A stretch of DNA of 64,000 nt from Comamonas sp. KCTC 72670 (GTDB lineage Bacteria > Myxococcota > Myxococcia > Myxococcales > Myxococcaceae). Numbering within the stretch: the first letter of the stretch is position 1; each line of letters begins with the position of its first letter. The notes below the pieces were generated by a model. That model saw nothing but the letters and a program-made list of their open reading frames with translations, was not told the DNA's origin and did no database searches. The stretch spans positions 102,535 through 166,534 of the forward strand of contig BNCN01000015.1 in NCBI GenBank assembly GCA_014656495.1, read 5' to 3'. Positions 33,543 through 42,608 of this stretch are shown in pieces. A program made the translations under genes and the position numbers.

Positions 33543-33765
33543 CGACCTCCTCGCCGTCCCGTTGCCCGCAGCCCAAGGTGGACAGCGCGCACGTGACTGA
33601 CGAGCCCCGTCTGTCCGCCTGTCCCCGTCCCCGCGGCGCGGGCGTCCGGCGGTGGACAGGTGGCGCCCCTGTACCCGCCCCCAAAAGGTGGGGTGTGCGC
33701 TCGGCCCGGCCCTCGAAGGCCGCTAGGGTGCGGCCTCGATTTCCTCGCTGGACTTGGAGTGGCGC

Positions 33766-34752
33766 ATGAAAGCAGTGCGGTTCTCGGCCTTCGGACAGCC
33801 GTTGGAGGTGGTGGACGTGGTGGAGGAGCCCGACGCGGCGCTGAAGCCGGGCGAGGCCCGGCTGGAGGTGCTGGCCACCCCCATCAACCCCTCCGACGTC
33901 CTCACCCTCTCCGGCCAGTATGGACAGCTGCCGAAGCTGCCCGCGGTGCCCGGCAATGAAGGCGTGGGCCGCGTGGTCGAGGTACAGGACTCCAGCGCCG
34001 TGAAGGTGGGAGACCTGGTGTTCCTGCCGCTGGGCGCGGGCACGTGGCGCACGCACCTGGTGGCGGACGCGGCGTCGCTGATGCGCGTGCCCGCCGGCAC
34101 CGACGTGCGTCAGGCCGCCATGCTGTTCGTCAACCCGCCCACCGCGGAGCTGCTGCTGCGGGAGTTCGTCACGCTCCAGCCCGGGGAGTGGGTGCTGCAG
34201 AACGCCGCCAACTCGGCGGTGGGCCGCTACATCATCACCCTGGCGAAGCAGGCGGGCTACAAGACGGTGAACGTCGTGCGGCGCGAGTCGCTGGCGGCGG
34301 AGCTCACCGCGCTGGGCGCCGACGCCGTGGTGCTGGACACGGACGCGTTGCCGGAGCGCGTGCGCGAGGTGACGGGCGGCGCCAAGGTGCGGCTGGGCAT
34401 CGACGCGGTGGGCGGTGAGTCCACGCGCCGCCTGGGTGACGCGCTCGCGCGCGGGGGCACGGTGGTGAGCTACGGCGTCATGAGCGGCAAGGGGCCCCGG
34501 CTGTCCGCGGCGGCCACCATCTTCAAGGACATCACCCTGCGCGGCTTCTGGCTGGTGTCCTGGCTGAAGAAGACGCCTCGCGAGGAGCAGGGCGCCCTCT
34601 TCGCCCGGCTGGCGAAGCACGTGGCGGACGGCACGCTCCAGGTTCCGGTGGATGGCACCTTCCGCCTGGAGGACATCCGCGAGGCGCTCACGCGCGCGAT
34701 GGAGGGCGAGCGCGGCGGCAAGGTGCTGCTCACGCCCAACGGCCTGCCCTGA
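33766..34752 (+). CDS. zinc-independent MDR oxidoreductase, enoyl-thioester-reductase-like
   Basis: A 328-residue medium-chain dehydrogenase/reductase. It reads like mitochondrial 2-enoyl thioester reductase (MECR/Etr1): NPSDVLTLSGQYGQLPKLPAVPGNEGVG, GTWRTHLV, VNPPTAELLL, LQNAANSAVGRYII and KTVNVVRR correspond block by block. These enzymes reduce trans-2-enoyl-CoA or -ACP with NADPH and need no zinc; the zinc ligands of alcohol dehydrogenases are absent. The ATG at 33766 follows GGAGTGGCGC. It may take part in fatty acid synthesis or detoxify quinones or enals. No fatty-acid gene is adjacent. Confidence 0.8.
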   Translation: MKAVRFSAFGQPLEVVDVVEEPDAALKPGEARLEVLATPINPSDVLTLSGQYGQLPKLPAVPGNEGVGRVVEVQDSSAVKVGDLVFLPLGAGTWRTHLVADAASLMRVPAGTDVRQAAMLFVNPPTAELLLREFVTLQPGEWVLQNAANSAVGRYIITLAKQAGYKTVNVVRRESLAAELTALGADAVVLDTDALPERVREVTGGAKVRLGIDAVGGESTRRLGDALARGGTVVSYGVMSGKGPRLSAAATIFKDITLRGFWLVSWLKKTPREEQGALFARLAKHVADGTLQVPVDGTFRLEDIREALTRAMEGERGGKVLLTPNGLP

Positions 34753-34764
34753 GCGCGCCGGGCC

Positions 34765-37338
34765 TCAGCCCCAGGCCCCCTGAAACAGCTCCGAGAAGCG
34801 CAGCGCCAGGTCCATGCGCCGCGACAGCAACGCGCCCCAGGCGGTGGCCTCCGAGGACCAGGCGGCCACCGTCAGGCCGTGCGCCTCGAACACCGCCAGC
34901 GCGTCGGCGTTGTTCACGCTGACGGCCTTCACCAGCCGCGCGTAGTCCACCAGCGTTCGCAGCCGGGCCTCGGGGAAGCAGACCTCCTGGTCCAGCGGCT
35001 GCGCGGGGCCCTGGGGGCGGAGAAGCCCCGGCGCGTCGCGGGGCGGCCCTGCCTCCCGAGGGAGCGCCTCCGCATCCCCCTGCCACTGATGCGCTTGCCA
35101 CTCCAGGTCGCGCGGAGGGAGCGCGTCCACCAGCCGCTGCTGCGCCTGCCGTTCCAAGTCCCGCCGCCGCGACTCCGCCACCCGCCGGAGCGCTTCCGCC
35201 TCGCGCTCCGCTTCGGCTTGCCGCTGCTGTGCCTGCCGCTCCAGGTCCCGCCGCCGGGACTCGGCCACCTGCCGCCGCAGCTCCGCTTCCCGGTCTGCCT
35301 CCTCCTGCGCGCGAAGCTGGTCGAGGTGCGCTCGCATCAACCGCGCGTCGACCTCGATGTCGGCCAGGAAGTCGCGGGAGTAGCGCTCCTCGTGGACCGG
35401 GTCCGGCGCGCCGCGGACGCGGTCCATGAACTTCGGAGACCAGGACAGGAACCACTCCGCCTCGGGCGCGAGCGCATCGTGTCCCTGCCGGAGGGCCCCG
35501 GACAGCGCCGCCGCCGCATACGACACCGCGAGCGACGTGGCGCGAGGCCACGCATCCACCCGGGCCTCCACCGCCGTCCAGACAGGGTCCAGGCGCCGGG
35601 CCAGGTCCTCGGGCGGAGCATCCCGGACCAGCGCGTCCACCCGCTCCGCGAACAGCGCCGGGTCCTCCACGGGCCACCACGTCTGGAAACACACGACCGG
35701 GTCGGGCTCCTCGGCACGCTGCCGCTCCCAGAGCGCCCCGCGCCAGGGCGCGAAAGCCGTCAGCAGCGCCTCGCGCTCCTCCGGTTGCTGCCGAAAGCGC
35801 TGCCACACGGCGCCGAGGAACGCCTCCTCCTGGCTGCTGCCACTCCAGGCCCGCACCGCCTTCGCCAGCGGCACCACCAGCCGCCTGAAGTCCGCCCCCT
35901 GCCAGATGGCCATCCACAGCCGCGCGCCTTGCTCGCGGGCCTTCGCGTCGCTCCGCCCCCACCGGGAAGGCAGCGACAGCAACGCCTCCAGCAACGGCTC
36001 GGCGCAGCCCTCCTCGCGAGCCCAGGCGTGCAATGGACGCGCATCGTCCTCATCGGCGAGCGAGAGGAAGCGGGAGAAGGCCGCGTCCTGGAAGCGCTCC
36101 GCGCGCCGCGACGCCGGCTCCCGTGAGAGCGCTTCGACCACCGCGGACATGAAGGCACGTGCCTCGGGGACGGGCGCCAGGTCCGATGCGGCGGCCCACG
36201 ACAGGAAGCGCAGGGCCTCCTTCGAGGAGAGCCGCCCCAGCCACGAGCGCGCCCAGTCCGCCCACAGGCTCCGCTGCTCCGGAGGCCAATCGGCGAAGGG
36301 CCTCGCGCGGGCCCAGGAATACAGCGCCTCCGCCAGCGCGCCCTCGGCCCGGCTGGACACGGCGAACAGCGCGCGCAGGGCGCCGGGCGTCACCTGGGTG
36401 GGCAGCCGCTTCAACACGTCGAGCGCGAACGCCGTGTCGCCGTACGACTCCAGTCGCGCCAACAACCGCGCGGAGCCCATCGCGGCCAGCACCCGCCGGG
36501 CCTCGGAGCCGCGCGCCGTGTCCGAGCCCTCCACCACCATCAACAGGCCGTCCTCGTCCTGCAGGCAGTGCGCGCACTCGAAGCGCACCGCCTCCGAGGG
36601 ATGACTCAGCCCCTCGCGCAGCGCGAGCAGCAGGTCCCCCTCCGGCGCCCGGTCCGTGGCCCGGACCCACGCCACCGCGGCCAGGGCGCGCCGCGAGGGG
36701 AAGCGCTCGAAGACGTCGCGCGCGAGCCGCGCGATGCGGTCGGTGGGCACCCGTGACATCCGGACATGGCGCCACACGCGCCACGGGGTCAACGCCAGCG
36801 CCGCCTCCTGCCCGAAGAGGCCATCGTCCCGCAGGCACTCCTCCACGACGATGGCGAGCGCCGCGTGGGAGGGCTGCCCCTGGTGGACCTCCGCCAACGC
36901 GGCGAGCCGCGCCAACTCACGCTCGGGAACCTCCTCGTGCAGCCCCTCTTCCACGACCTCCGAGGCGGTCGCCTCGGGGACCTTCCACGGAAACCGCTGG
37001 ACCCAACGGTCCTCGACTTCTTCGCGGAAGCCCTTCAACACCAGCCCCTCCTCGATGCGGGAGACTTCCAGGAGCAGGCGCTGCACGCGCGCCCACAGCC
37101 GGGCGTAACGGCCCTCCAGGCGCTCCGCCAGCGTCGCCGGCAACAGCGACACCCGGTCCGCCAACGCGTAACGGTCCACGCCCGCGTGCACGAGCATGCG
37201 CGCCACGCCATACCGCTCTGGAGGAATCGGGTCGCAGTCACACCGGACGCACGGGGCGCCCGGCGCGTTGAACCGCGTGCAAGCAGGACATCGAACCTGG
37301 GTCCCTCTGCGGGCACCGTCTCCGGGCGGCGGATGCAT
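34765..37338 (-). CDS. large zinc-ribbon and helical-repeat protein
   Basis: An 857-residue protein. Near the N terminus C17, C20, C30 and C33 form a CPAC-x9-CVRC zinc ribbon. About residues 60-640 are helical, with many Leu/Ala/Arg-rich helices reminiscent of HEAT-type repeats (SHPSEAVRFECAHCLQDEDG). A coiled coil at about 660-760 contains two near-identical copies of VAESRRRDLERQAQQR, and a helical end domain follows (ARLRTLVDYARLVKAV). No enzymatic motif is seen. AAGGGGGG precedes the ATG. It might be a scaffold. The family is not recognised, and no operon partner is visible. Confidence 0.6.
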   Translation of the reverse strand: MHPPPGDGARRGTQVRCPACTRFNAPGAPCVRCDCDPIPPERYGVARMLVHAGVDRYALADRVSLLPATLAERLEGRYARLWARVQRLLLEVSRIEEGLVLKGFREEVEDRWVQRFPWKVPEATASEVVEEGLHEEVPERELARLAALAEVHQGQPSHAALAIVVEECLRDDGLFGQEAALALTPWRVWRHVRMSRVPTDRIARLARDVFERFPSRRALAAVAWVRATDRAPEGDLLLALREGLSHPSEAVRFECAHCLQDEDGLLMVVEGSDTARGSEARRVLAAMGSARLLARLESYGDTAFALDVLKRLPTQVTPGALRALFAVSSRAEGALAEALYSWARARPFADWPPEQRSLWADWARSWLGRLSSKEALRFLSWAAASDLAPVPEARAFMSAVVEALSREPASRRAERFQDAAFSRFLSLADEDDARPLHAWAREEGCAEPLLEALLSLPSRWGRSDAKAREQGARLWMAIWQGADFRRLVVPLAKAVRAWSGSSQEEAFLGAVWQRFRQQPEEREALLTAFAPWRGALWERQRAEEPDPVVCFQTWWPVEDPALFAERVDALVRDAPPEDLARRLDPVWTAVEARVDAWPRATSLAVSYAAAALSGALRQGHDALAPEAEWFLSWSPKFMDRVRGAPDPVHEERYSRDFLADIEVDARLMRAHLDQLRAQEEADREAELRRQVAESRRRDLERQAQQRQAEAEREAEALRRVAESRRRDLERQAQQRLVDALPPRDLEWQAHQWQGDAEALPREAGPPRDAPGLLRPQGPAQPLDQEVCFPEARLRTLVDYARLVKAVSVNNADALAVFEAHGLTVAAWSSEATAWGALLSRRMDLALRFSELFQGAWG

Positions 37339-37392
37339 CCCCCCTTTCTACACCGGCCGAAGTCCACGCCCCCCTCGCACTCGACCGTCTCG

Positions 37393-37406
37393 CCATAAAT
37401 ATATGA
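37393..37406. promoter_or_regulatory. AT-rich block between divergent genes
   Basis: CCATAAATATATGA is the most AT-rich stretch between the divergent genes starting at 37338 (minus) and 37528 (plus). TATA-like hexamers read on both strands, so it could hold a -10 element for either gene. No convincing -35 partner was identified. Confidence 0.3.
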
Positions 37407-37527
37407 CGCAGACACACGCCACCTCGAGGCAGCCGCGACACCATGGCGCGGCTGGAACGCGACGTGTTTCAATTCCTCTCCAACCTCGCCTTCACTGAAT
37501 GAAGGCAGGTCTCAGGAGAGGTTTGAG

Positions 37528-37824
37528 ATGCTTTCGATGAAGCGCGTGGCGCTTTTCGCGCTGACGGCGGGGCTCATGGCGTGCGGCCCCATGGACACAC
37601 AGGAGCAGGAACAAGCGCTGCCCCAGGCGGAGAACGCCTTGCAGACGTGTCAACGGTTCGAGGCGGTGTCCGAGGCCTCTCAAGAAGAGGCCTGCGACAT
37701 GGCGCGCAACCAGGGCGCCGAGTTCTGTGAGAGCCGGGGCGGCGTCAGCAGCTACTGGCCCTGTCTCCACTCCGCCTTCGGCCCTCCTTGGCGGGGCGGC
37801 CTCCGGGTCTGCTGCAACCAGTAA
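37528..37824 (+). CDS. small Cys-rich lipoprotein
   Basis: A 98-residue protein. AGGAGAGG lies nine bases before the ATG. The signal ends GLMACGPMD and is followed by an acidic Gln/Glu linker (TQEQEQALPQAENAL), the same layout as in the lipoproteins at 16.9-19.8 kb. The mature domain of about 60 residues has six Cys (CQRF, EEACD, AEFCES, YWPCLH, and CC at the end) and probably folds around disulphides. It is 23 bases upstream of another small lipoprotein gene, so the two form an operon. The function is unknown. Confidence 0.65.
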   Translation: MLSMKRVALFALTAGLMACGPMDTQEQEQALPQAENALQTCQRFEAVSEASQEEACDMARNQGAEFCESRGGVSSYWPCLHSAFGPPWRGGLRVCCNQ

Positions 37825-37847
37825 CCCCTCGCAAAGGAGAAACCGTC

Positions 37848-38252
37848 ATGAAGCAATCCCTTGGAATTCTCGCGGCCCTCCTCGTCTCGGCCCTGACAGC
37901 CTGTGGCGCGCCCCCGCCCGCTGAAGCACCCGAGCCGCTGGGAGAGGAGTCGAGCGCGCTCGTCTCCTGCTCCACGTCCTGCCCGTCCGGCCCGTCCCTC
38001 TCGTGCTGGGGCAACTCGTGCTCCGCGGCCAACAACGCCTACGTCCAGTGTGACGGCGTCTATCAATACTGCGCCACGACCCCGCCGCCGCTCGACTGCA
38101 GCTACTCGTATGAGGCGTGCGTGAACCTCGTGGGGACCGCGTGTTCGCCTCCGGGCTCCCGGCGCAAGTGCTGCATCCAGGCAGAGCCCTTTGGCAACTG
38201 TGCGTGCTCCACCCGCAACACGTGGGAGTGCACCGTGCCGGATGAGCCGTAG
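37848..38252 (+). CDS. small Cys-rich lipoprotein
   Basis: A 134-residue protein with AAAGGAG eight bases before the ATG. The signal ends ALTACGAPP. After a Pro/Glu linker the domain has about 14 Cys (CSTSCPSGPSLSCWGNSC, then YQYCAT, CSYSYEAC, CCIQAE, CACS), which suggests a compact disulphide-rich module, possibly an extracellular binding domain. I do not recognise the fold. It follows the 98-residue lipoprotein closely and is probably co-expressed with it. Confidence 0.65.
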   Translation: MKQSLGILAALLVSALTACGAPPPAEAPEPLGEESSALVSCSTSCPSGPSLSCWGNSCSAANNAYVQCDGVYQYCATTPPPLDCSYSYEACVNLVGTACSPPGSRRKCCIQAEPFGNCACSTRNTWECTVPDEP

Positions 38253-38657
38253 ACCGCGCTTCCCCTCCGGGAGTGGGCCCGCCCGCTCCCGGAGTTCCCG
38301 GCGGTGCCCCCACGCACGTCACGGGTTGAGCACACGCCCGACACATGAAGCACCGCTCAGGTAGCGAATCCGCCAAATACGTAAAAATCCGGTTATCCGT
38401 TGACACGATGTGTATTGTCCGATATCTGTGATTCGCCACGAATGGGGGACCATCACGGGCACCCGAGCGGGTGCTCAGCGGCGTGGCTGCCCAGAACCCA
38501 CACATCGTCGTCACCGCGCTGGAGACACCTCCACGAACAGCGGCCCCCAGCTTCCGGGCCGCCGGTCAGGATTCGTCCATTCGCATCCACGGCCCCTGGG
38601 GTGTGGAGACGGTGGGATGCGTCCGTCCGGTGGACGGGAGTGCCCGCCTGCGCGCGC
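38253..38657. other. 405-base leader with a candidate promoter
   Basis: The first 100 bases are GC-rich and unremarkable. Bases about 38350-38435 are distinctly AT-richer and hold a candidate promoter. Bases about 38430-38657 would be a long 5' leader of the alpha-oxoamine synthase gene and contain a small GCACCC/GGGTGC hairpin (38459-38474). No convincing short gene was found in it. The length of the leader suggests possible post-transcriptional control, but no known riboswitch pattern was recognised. Confidence 0.4.
38400..38428 (+). promoter_or_regulatory. candidate sigma-70-type promoter
   Basis: TTGACA (38400-38405) is a perfect -35 hexamer, followed after 17 bases by TATCTG (38423-38428), a partial -10 match. 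The region is AT-rich relative to its surroundings and lies upstream of the biosynthetic operon. The -10 match is only moderate. Confidence 0.4.
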
Positions 38658-39977
38658 ATGGAAGCCACCGTCATGGACCTGACCACCACTGCCTTGCCCG
38701 AGAAGAACCGCGACCTCGCCGTGGGCTCCGCCCGGCTCCAGGAAGTCCAGAAGGCGGTCCACTATTACGTGGACAACCACCACTGTGACGTCATTGGACG
38801 GGTGTTTCACGGCATGCCCGGCCGAGAGGCCCGCGTCAGCTTCAGCCCGACGCGGAGGGACGCGCTGCTCGACGCGGAGGGGCCCCGGGACGTCCTCCAC
38901 TTCGGCTCATACAACTACTCCGGGCTGAATGGACACCCGCGCGTGGTGGCCGCCGCCGAGGCCGCGCTGCGCCGCTACGGGACGACGGTCAGCGGCGTGC
39001 GCCTGCTCAACGGCACCTGCGAGCTGCACCTGGAGCTGGAGCGCGCGCTGGCGGAGTTCCTGGGCTTCGAGGACTGCGTCACCTACAGCAGCGGCTACGC
39101 GGCGAACCTGTCGGTCCTGTCCGCCCTGTGTGGCGAGGGCGACGTGGTGCTGTCGGACATGCTCAACCACCAGTCCATCATCGACGGGCTGAAGCTGTCG
39201 GGCGCGGACATCCGCACCTACCGGCACAAGAGCCTGCGCAGCATCGAAGCCACGCTCAAGAAGCTGCCGCGCGAGCAGCGCAAGTTCATCATCACCGACG
39301 GCGTCTTCAGCATGGACGGCGACGTGGCGGACCTGCCGGGCCTGGTGGCGCTGGCCGAGTGCTACAACGCCTTCGTCATCGTGGATGACGCGCACGCCAC
39401 CGCCGCCATGGGCCCCAACGGCCGCGGCACGCCGGCCTACTTCGGGCTCCAGTCCCAGGTGGACGTGCTCACCGGCAGCCTCAGCAAGGGCCTGCCGGGC
39501 ATCGGCGGGTTCGCCGCCGGCTCCAAGGCCACCATCGACCTGCTGCGCTTCGGATCCAACGGCTACATCTTCTCCGCCTCGCTGCCGCCGCCCATCGCCG
39601 CGGGCCTGCTGGAGGGCATCCGCATCCTCCAGGAGCAGCCCGAGCTCCAGGAGCGGCTGCACCACAACGAGAACTACCTGCGCAACGGCATCCGCGCCAT
39701 GGGCATGGACTGCATGAACAGCGAGTCCCCCATCATCCCCATCCTGATGCCCGCGTACGAGAAGACCTTCGAGCTGACGCGGCTGCTCCACCTGGAGGGC
39801 ATCTACGTCAACCCGGTGGGCTACCCGGCGGTGAGCAAGAACCGCACGCGCCTGCGCATCAACGTCAGCGCCAACCTCACCCAGCCGGACCTGGACCGCT
39901 TCCTGGACGCGCTGGACCGCAGCACCCGCAAGCTCGGGCTCCAGGACGCGCCGGCGCTCCAGCAGACCGGCACCTGA
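38658..39977 (+). CDS. alpha-oxoamine synthase (serine palmitoyltransferase/AONS-like, PLP)
   Basis: A 439-residue fold-type I PLP enzyme that would condense an amino acid with an acyl thioester and release CO2. Key positions are present: the ring-stacking H171 (NHQSIIDG), the pyridine-N-binding D243 with H246 (VDDAHATAAMGPNGRG) and the Schiff-base K277 (TGSLSKGLPGIGG). FGSYNYSGL, SGVRLLNGT and GYIFSASLPP resemble bacterial serine palmitoyltransferase (LGTYNYMGM, GSRMLNGT, YIFTASLPP) rather than biotin-pathway AONS. The start may be 38658 or 38673. It begins a five-gene run with an AGMO-like enzyme, two GNAT-like proteins and a formyltransferase. The product is unknown; a sphingoid base or amino-ketone lipid is plausible. 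Confidence 0.8.
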   Translation: MEATVMDLTTTALPEKNRDLAVGSARLQEVQKAVHYYVDNHHCDVIGRVFHGMPGREARVSFSPTRRDALLDAEGPRDVLHFGSYNYSGLNGHPRVVAAAEAALRRYGTTVSGVRLLNGTCELHLELERALAEFLGFEDCVTYSSGYAANLSVLSALCGEGDVVLSDMLNHQSIIDGLKLSGADIRTYRHKSLRSIEATLKKLPREQRKFIITDGVFSMDGDVADLPGLVALAECYNAFVIVDDAHATAAMGPNGRGTPAYFGLQSQVDVLTGSLSKGLPGIGGFAAGSKATIDLLRFGSNGYIFSASLPPPIAAGLLEGIRILQEQPELQERLHHNENYLRNGIRAMGMDCMNSESPIIPILMPAYEKTFELTRLLHLEGIYVNPVGYPAVSKNRTRLRINVSANLTQPDLDRFLDALDRSTRKLGLQDAPALQQTGT

Positions 39978-40012
39978 GCCCCCAGCCCCACCTCCGCCCT
40001 GGACGAACCCCC

Positions 40013-41293
40013 ATGGACCTCAAGGAACAGCTGCTCTACGGCCTGCCCGTGTTCCTCGCCCCCATCCTCATCGAGCTGGTGGTGGGGCTCGTGCGCAAGA
40101 AGCCGGCCTACCGGCTCAATGACATGCTCACCAACGTGACGATGAGCCTGCTCACGGTGCTGGGCAGCGTGGTCATCGCCGGGGCCACCTTCGTCTTCTA
40201 CGGCTACGTCTACCAACACCACGCGCTCTTCGCGCTGGCGAAGACGTCGCCGTGGACGTGGGTGCTGGCGTTCTTCGCCTACGACTTCTTCTATTACTGG
40301 GCCCACCGGATGCACCACACCATGGCGTGGATGTGGGGCGTCCACGTGGCCCACCACTCCGGCGAGGACATGAACTTCGGCCTCGCCGTGCGGCAGAGCG
40401 CGCTGGGGGAGCTGACCACGTGGCCCTTCTTCGTGCCCATGGCGCTGCTGGGCATCGCGCCCGAGGTGTTCCTGGGCATCACCGGCATCCAGCTCATCTT
40501 CCAGTACGCCATCCACAACACCTACGTGCCGCCGCTGGGCTGGCTGGAGTACGTGCTCGTCACGCCCTCCCAGCACCGCGTCCACCACAGCCGCAACACG
40601 CCGTACATCGACAAGAACTACGGCAACATCCTCGTCGTCTGGGATTTGCTGTTCCGCACCTACCAGCCGGAGCTGAAGGACCAGCCGTGCGTCTACGGCC
40701 TGCGCAGCAGCCTGCGCACGTGGAACCCCCTCACCGCGCACTTCCACTACTTCGTGGAGCTGTTCCAGAAGGCCGCCGCCTGCGCGCGGCTGTCCGACAA
40801 GGTGCTGTGCTTCATCAAGGGCCCGGACTGGAACCCGCCCTCGCTGCGCCCGGAGCGCTTCAGCGGCCACCCGGATGACGGGCCCTCCGCCACGTTCAAG
40901 AAGTACGACCCGAAGCTGCCCCTGCCCGTCACCGCCTACTGCGTGACGCAGTTCTTCAGCCTCGCGGCCAGCATCCTGCTGCTGGCGTGGTACCTGGACG
41001 TGCTCAGCCCCACGACCCGCTTCGCCGCGCTGGGCATGGTCCTCTTCGGCACCTGGAGCCTGGGCGCGATGATGGACTCGCGCGCCTCCGCGTGGCGGCA
41101 GGAGTGGGCGCGGCTGGCGGGTATCGCCCTGCTCGGGCCCGCGCTGGCGTTGATGGAGGGCACGCCGCTGCTGAGCGCGCTCCCCATCCTGCTCCACCCC
41201 GTGCTCAGCGCGGCGTGGCTGCTGCGGTTCCGGTCCGCCTTCCAGGAAGGCGCCTACACCCCCACCGGAGGCCCGGGCGCCCTGGCCGCGTGA
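40013..41293 (+). CDS. alkylglycerol monooxygenase-like fatty acid hydroxylase superfamily enzyme
   Basis: A 426-residue membrane enzyme with a di-iron eight-histidine pattern: HRMHH, HVAHH, the distal HN in IHNTYVPPLG, and HRVHHSRN. The context IDKNYGNILVVWDLLFRTYQ and FIKGPDWNPP follows human alkylglycerol monooxygenase (AGMO/TMEM195) closely; that enzyme uses tetrahydrobiopterin to cleave ether lipids. Generic sterol desaturases lack these blocks. It has about eight hydrophobic helices. It starts 35 bases after the alpha-oxoamine synthase. Myxobacteria make alkyl ether lipids that act in development, which makes an ether-lipid or sphingoid hydroxylase role attractive, but this is inference. 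Confidence 0.75.
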   Translation: MDLKEQLLYGLPVFLAPILIELVVGLVRKKPAYRLNDMLTNVTMSLLTVLGSVVIAGATFVFYGYVYQHHALFALAKTSPWTWVLAFFAYDFFYYWAHRMHHTMAWMWGVHVAHHSGEDMNFGLAVRQSALGELTTWPFFVPMALLGIAPEVFLGITGIQLIFQYAIHNTYVPPLGWLEYVLVTPSQHRVHHSRNTPYIDKNYGNILVVWDLLFRTYQPELKDQPCVYGLRSSLRTWNPLTAHFHYFVELFQKAAACARLSDKVLCFIKGPDWNPPSLRPERFSGHPDDGPSATFKKYDPKLPLPVTAYCVTQFFSLAASILLLAWYLDVLSPTTRFAALGMVLFGTWSLGAMMDSRASAWRQEWARLAGIALLGPALALMEGTPLLSALPILLHPVLSAAWLLRFRSAFQEGAYTPTGGPGALAA

Positions 41294-41339
41294 GCCGCCG
41301 CCCGCCTCCGCTTCGACGTCTCCACCCCGCAAGAGAAAC

Positions 41340-42608
41340 ATGACCGCGACAGCACCCGTCACCGGAAGCGCTCCCGCCTTCCACACCTTCCCGCGCCCCT
41401 TCGACGTGCGCTGGGTGGGCTCCATCCACGACATCGGCCGGGAGACCTGGCACACCTGCTTCCCCACCACGGACGTGATGCAGTCCTTCGAGCTGCATCA
41501 GGCCACCGAGGCCGCCAGCATCGCGGACGTGCAGTTCCACTACCTGGTGCTCACGAGCGGCAACGAAACGGTGGCCGTCGTCCCCTGCTTCCGCTTCCGG
41601 ATGTCGTTGACCGTCATCGCCCCGGAGCGCGTCAACCAGGTGGTGTCCAAGGTCCGCCGCGCGTTCCCGGACTTCCTCTTCCTCAACGCGTTCGTCATCG
41701 GCACGCCCATCGCCATCTGCAAGGACCTGCTGGGCATCCGTCCGGACCTGCCGCGCGCCGCGCGGGACGAGGTGCTGGGCATCATCTCCCGCGAGGTGAT
41801 TGCCCGGGCCCGGCAGCTCGAGCTGGGCCTGGTCTTCATGAAGGAGCTCACCACGCAGAAGCTGCCCGAGGTGAAGGACGTGCTGTCCCGCCACTTCTCC
41901 TTCGTGGAGAGCGCGGCCACCACCTACCTCTACCTGGGCGAGCCGGGGAAGAGCACCTTCAAGGACCGGCTGCGCAAGAAGTACCGCTCCCTGATGAACA
42001 ACCGCATGGCGCGCCTCACCGAGGCGGGCATGCGCTGGGAGATGACGCAGGACTTCTCCCGTCACGCGGCGCAGATGCACCCGCTGTACCTCCAGGTCCT
42101 CAACCGCTCCAAGATTCGCTTCGAGACGCTCAGCGTGGACTTCTTCGCGCAGCTCCCCGCGCGCCTGGGCGACCGCGTCTTCGCGCTCCTGTGCTTCCAG
42201 GGCGAGCGGCTGGTGTCCTTCGAGCTGTTCCTCAAAGACGCGGAGTGGATTCACCCCATCTACCTGGGCCTGGACTACAGCCTGCGCGACGAGGGCGCGC
42301 TGTACTTCAACAGCATCTACAAAATCGTCGAGGTGCTGGAGGCCCACGGCAAGTCGGTGGTGCAGTTGGGGCAGACGAGCTACGCGGTGAAGGCCAGCAT
42401 CGGCGCGGTGGTGGACCGGCTCTACCTGGCCGTGCACCACACGAACCCGGTGCTGCACCAGTTGCTGAAGCGCTTCGGCGCGGAGCTGTTCCCGCCCACG
42501 CCGCTGCCGCGCTCGCAGCGGGTGTTCCGGGACATGCAGGAGAACGACGACGGCCTCGCGCGCCACGGCATCCACTTCGAGCGGCTGGACGACGGGAGCG
42601 ACGAATGA
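41340..42608 (+). CDS. GNAT/FemAB-like acyltransferase 1
   Basis: A 422-residue soluble protein with the double-GNAT layout of the FemAB/GNAT_6 type: a basic patch (KDRLRKKYRSLMNNRMARL, about residues 210-230) followed by YLQVLNRSKIRFETL, GDRVFALLCFQGERLVSFELFLKD and a GLDYSLRDEGALYFNSIYKIVE strand-helix pair. Proteins of this type transfer acyl or aminoacyl groups, and the bacterial ceramide synthase of Caulobacter also belongs to the GNAT class. It overlaps the next gene by ATGA and looks like its distant paralogue. Together with the SPT-like enzyme it could N-acylate a long-chain base. Confidence 0.68.
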   Translation: MTATAPVTGSAPAFHTFPRPFDVRWVGSIHDIGRETWHTCFPTTDVMQSFELHQATEAASIADVQFHYLVLTSGNETVAVVPCFRFRMSLTVIAPERVNQVVSKVRRAFPDFLFLNAFVIGTPIAICKDLLGIRPDLPRAARDEVLGIISREVIARARQLELGLVFMKELTTQKLPEVKDVLSRHFSFVESAATTYLYLGEPGKSTFKDRLRKKYRSLMNNRMARLTEAGMRWEMTQDFSRHAAQMHPLYLQVLNRSKIRFETLSVDFFAQLPARLGDRVFALLCFQGERLVSFELFLKDAEWIHPIYLGLDYSLRDEGALYFNSIYKIVEVLEAHGKSVVQLGQTSYAVKASIGAVVDRLYLAVHHTNPVLHQLLKRFGAELFPPTPLPRSQRVFRDMQENDDGLARHGIHFERLDDGSDE

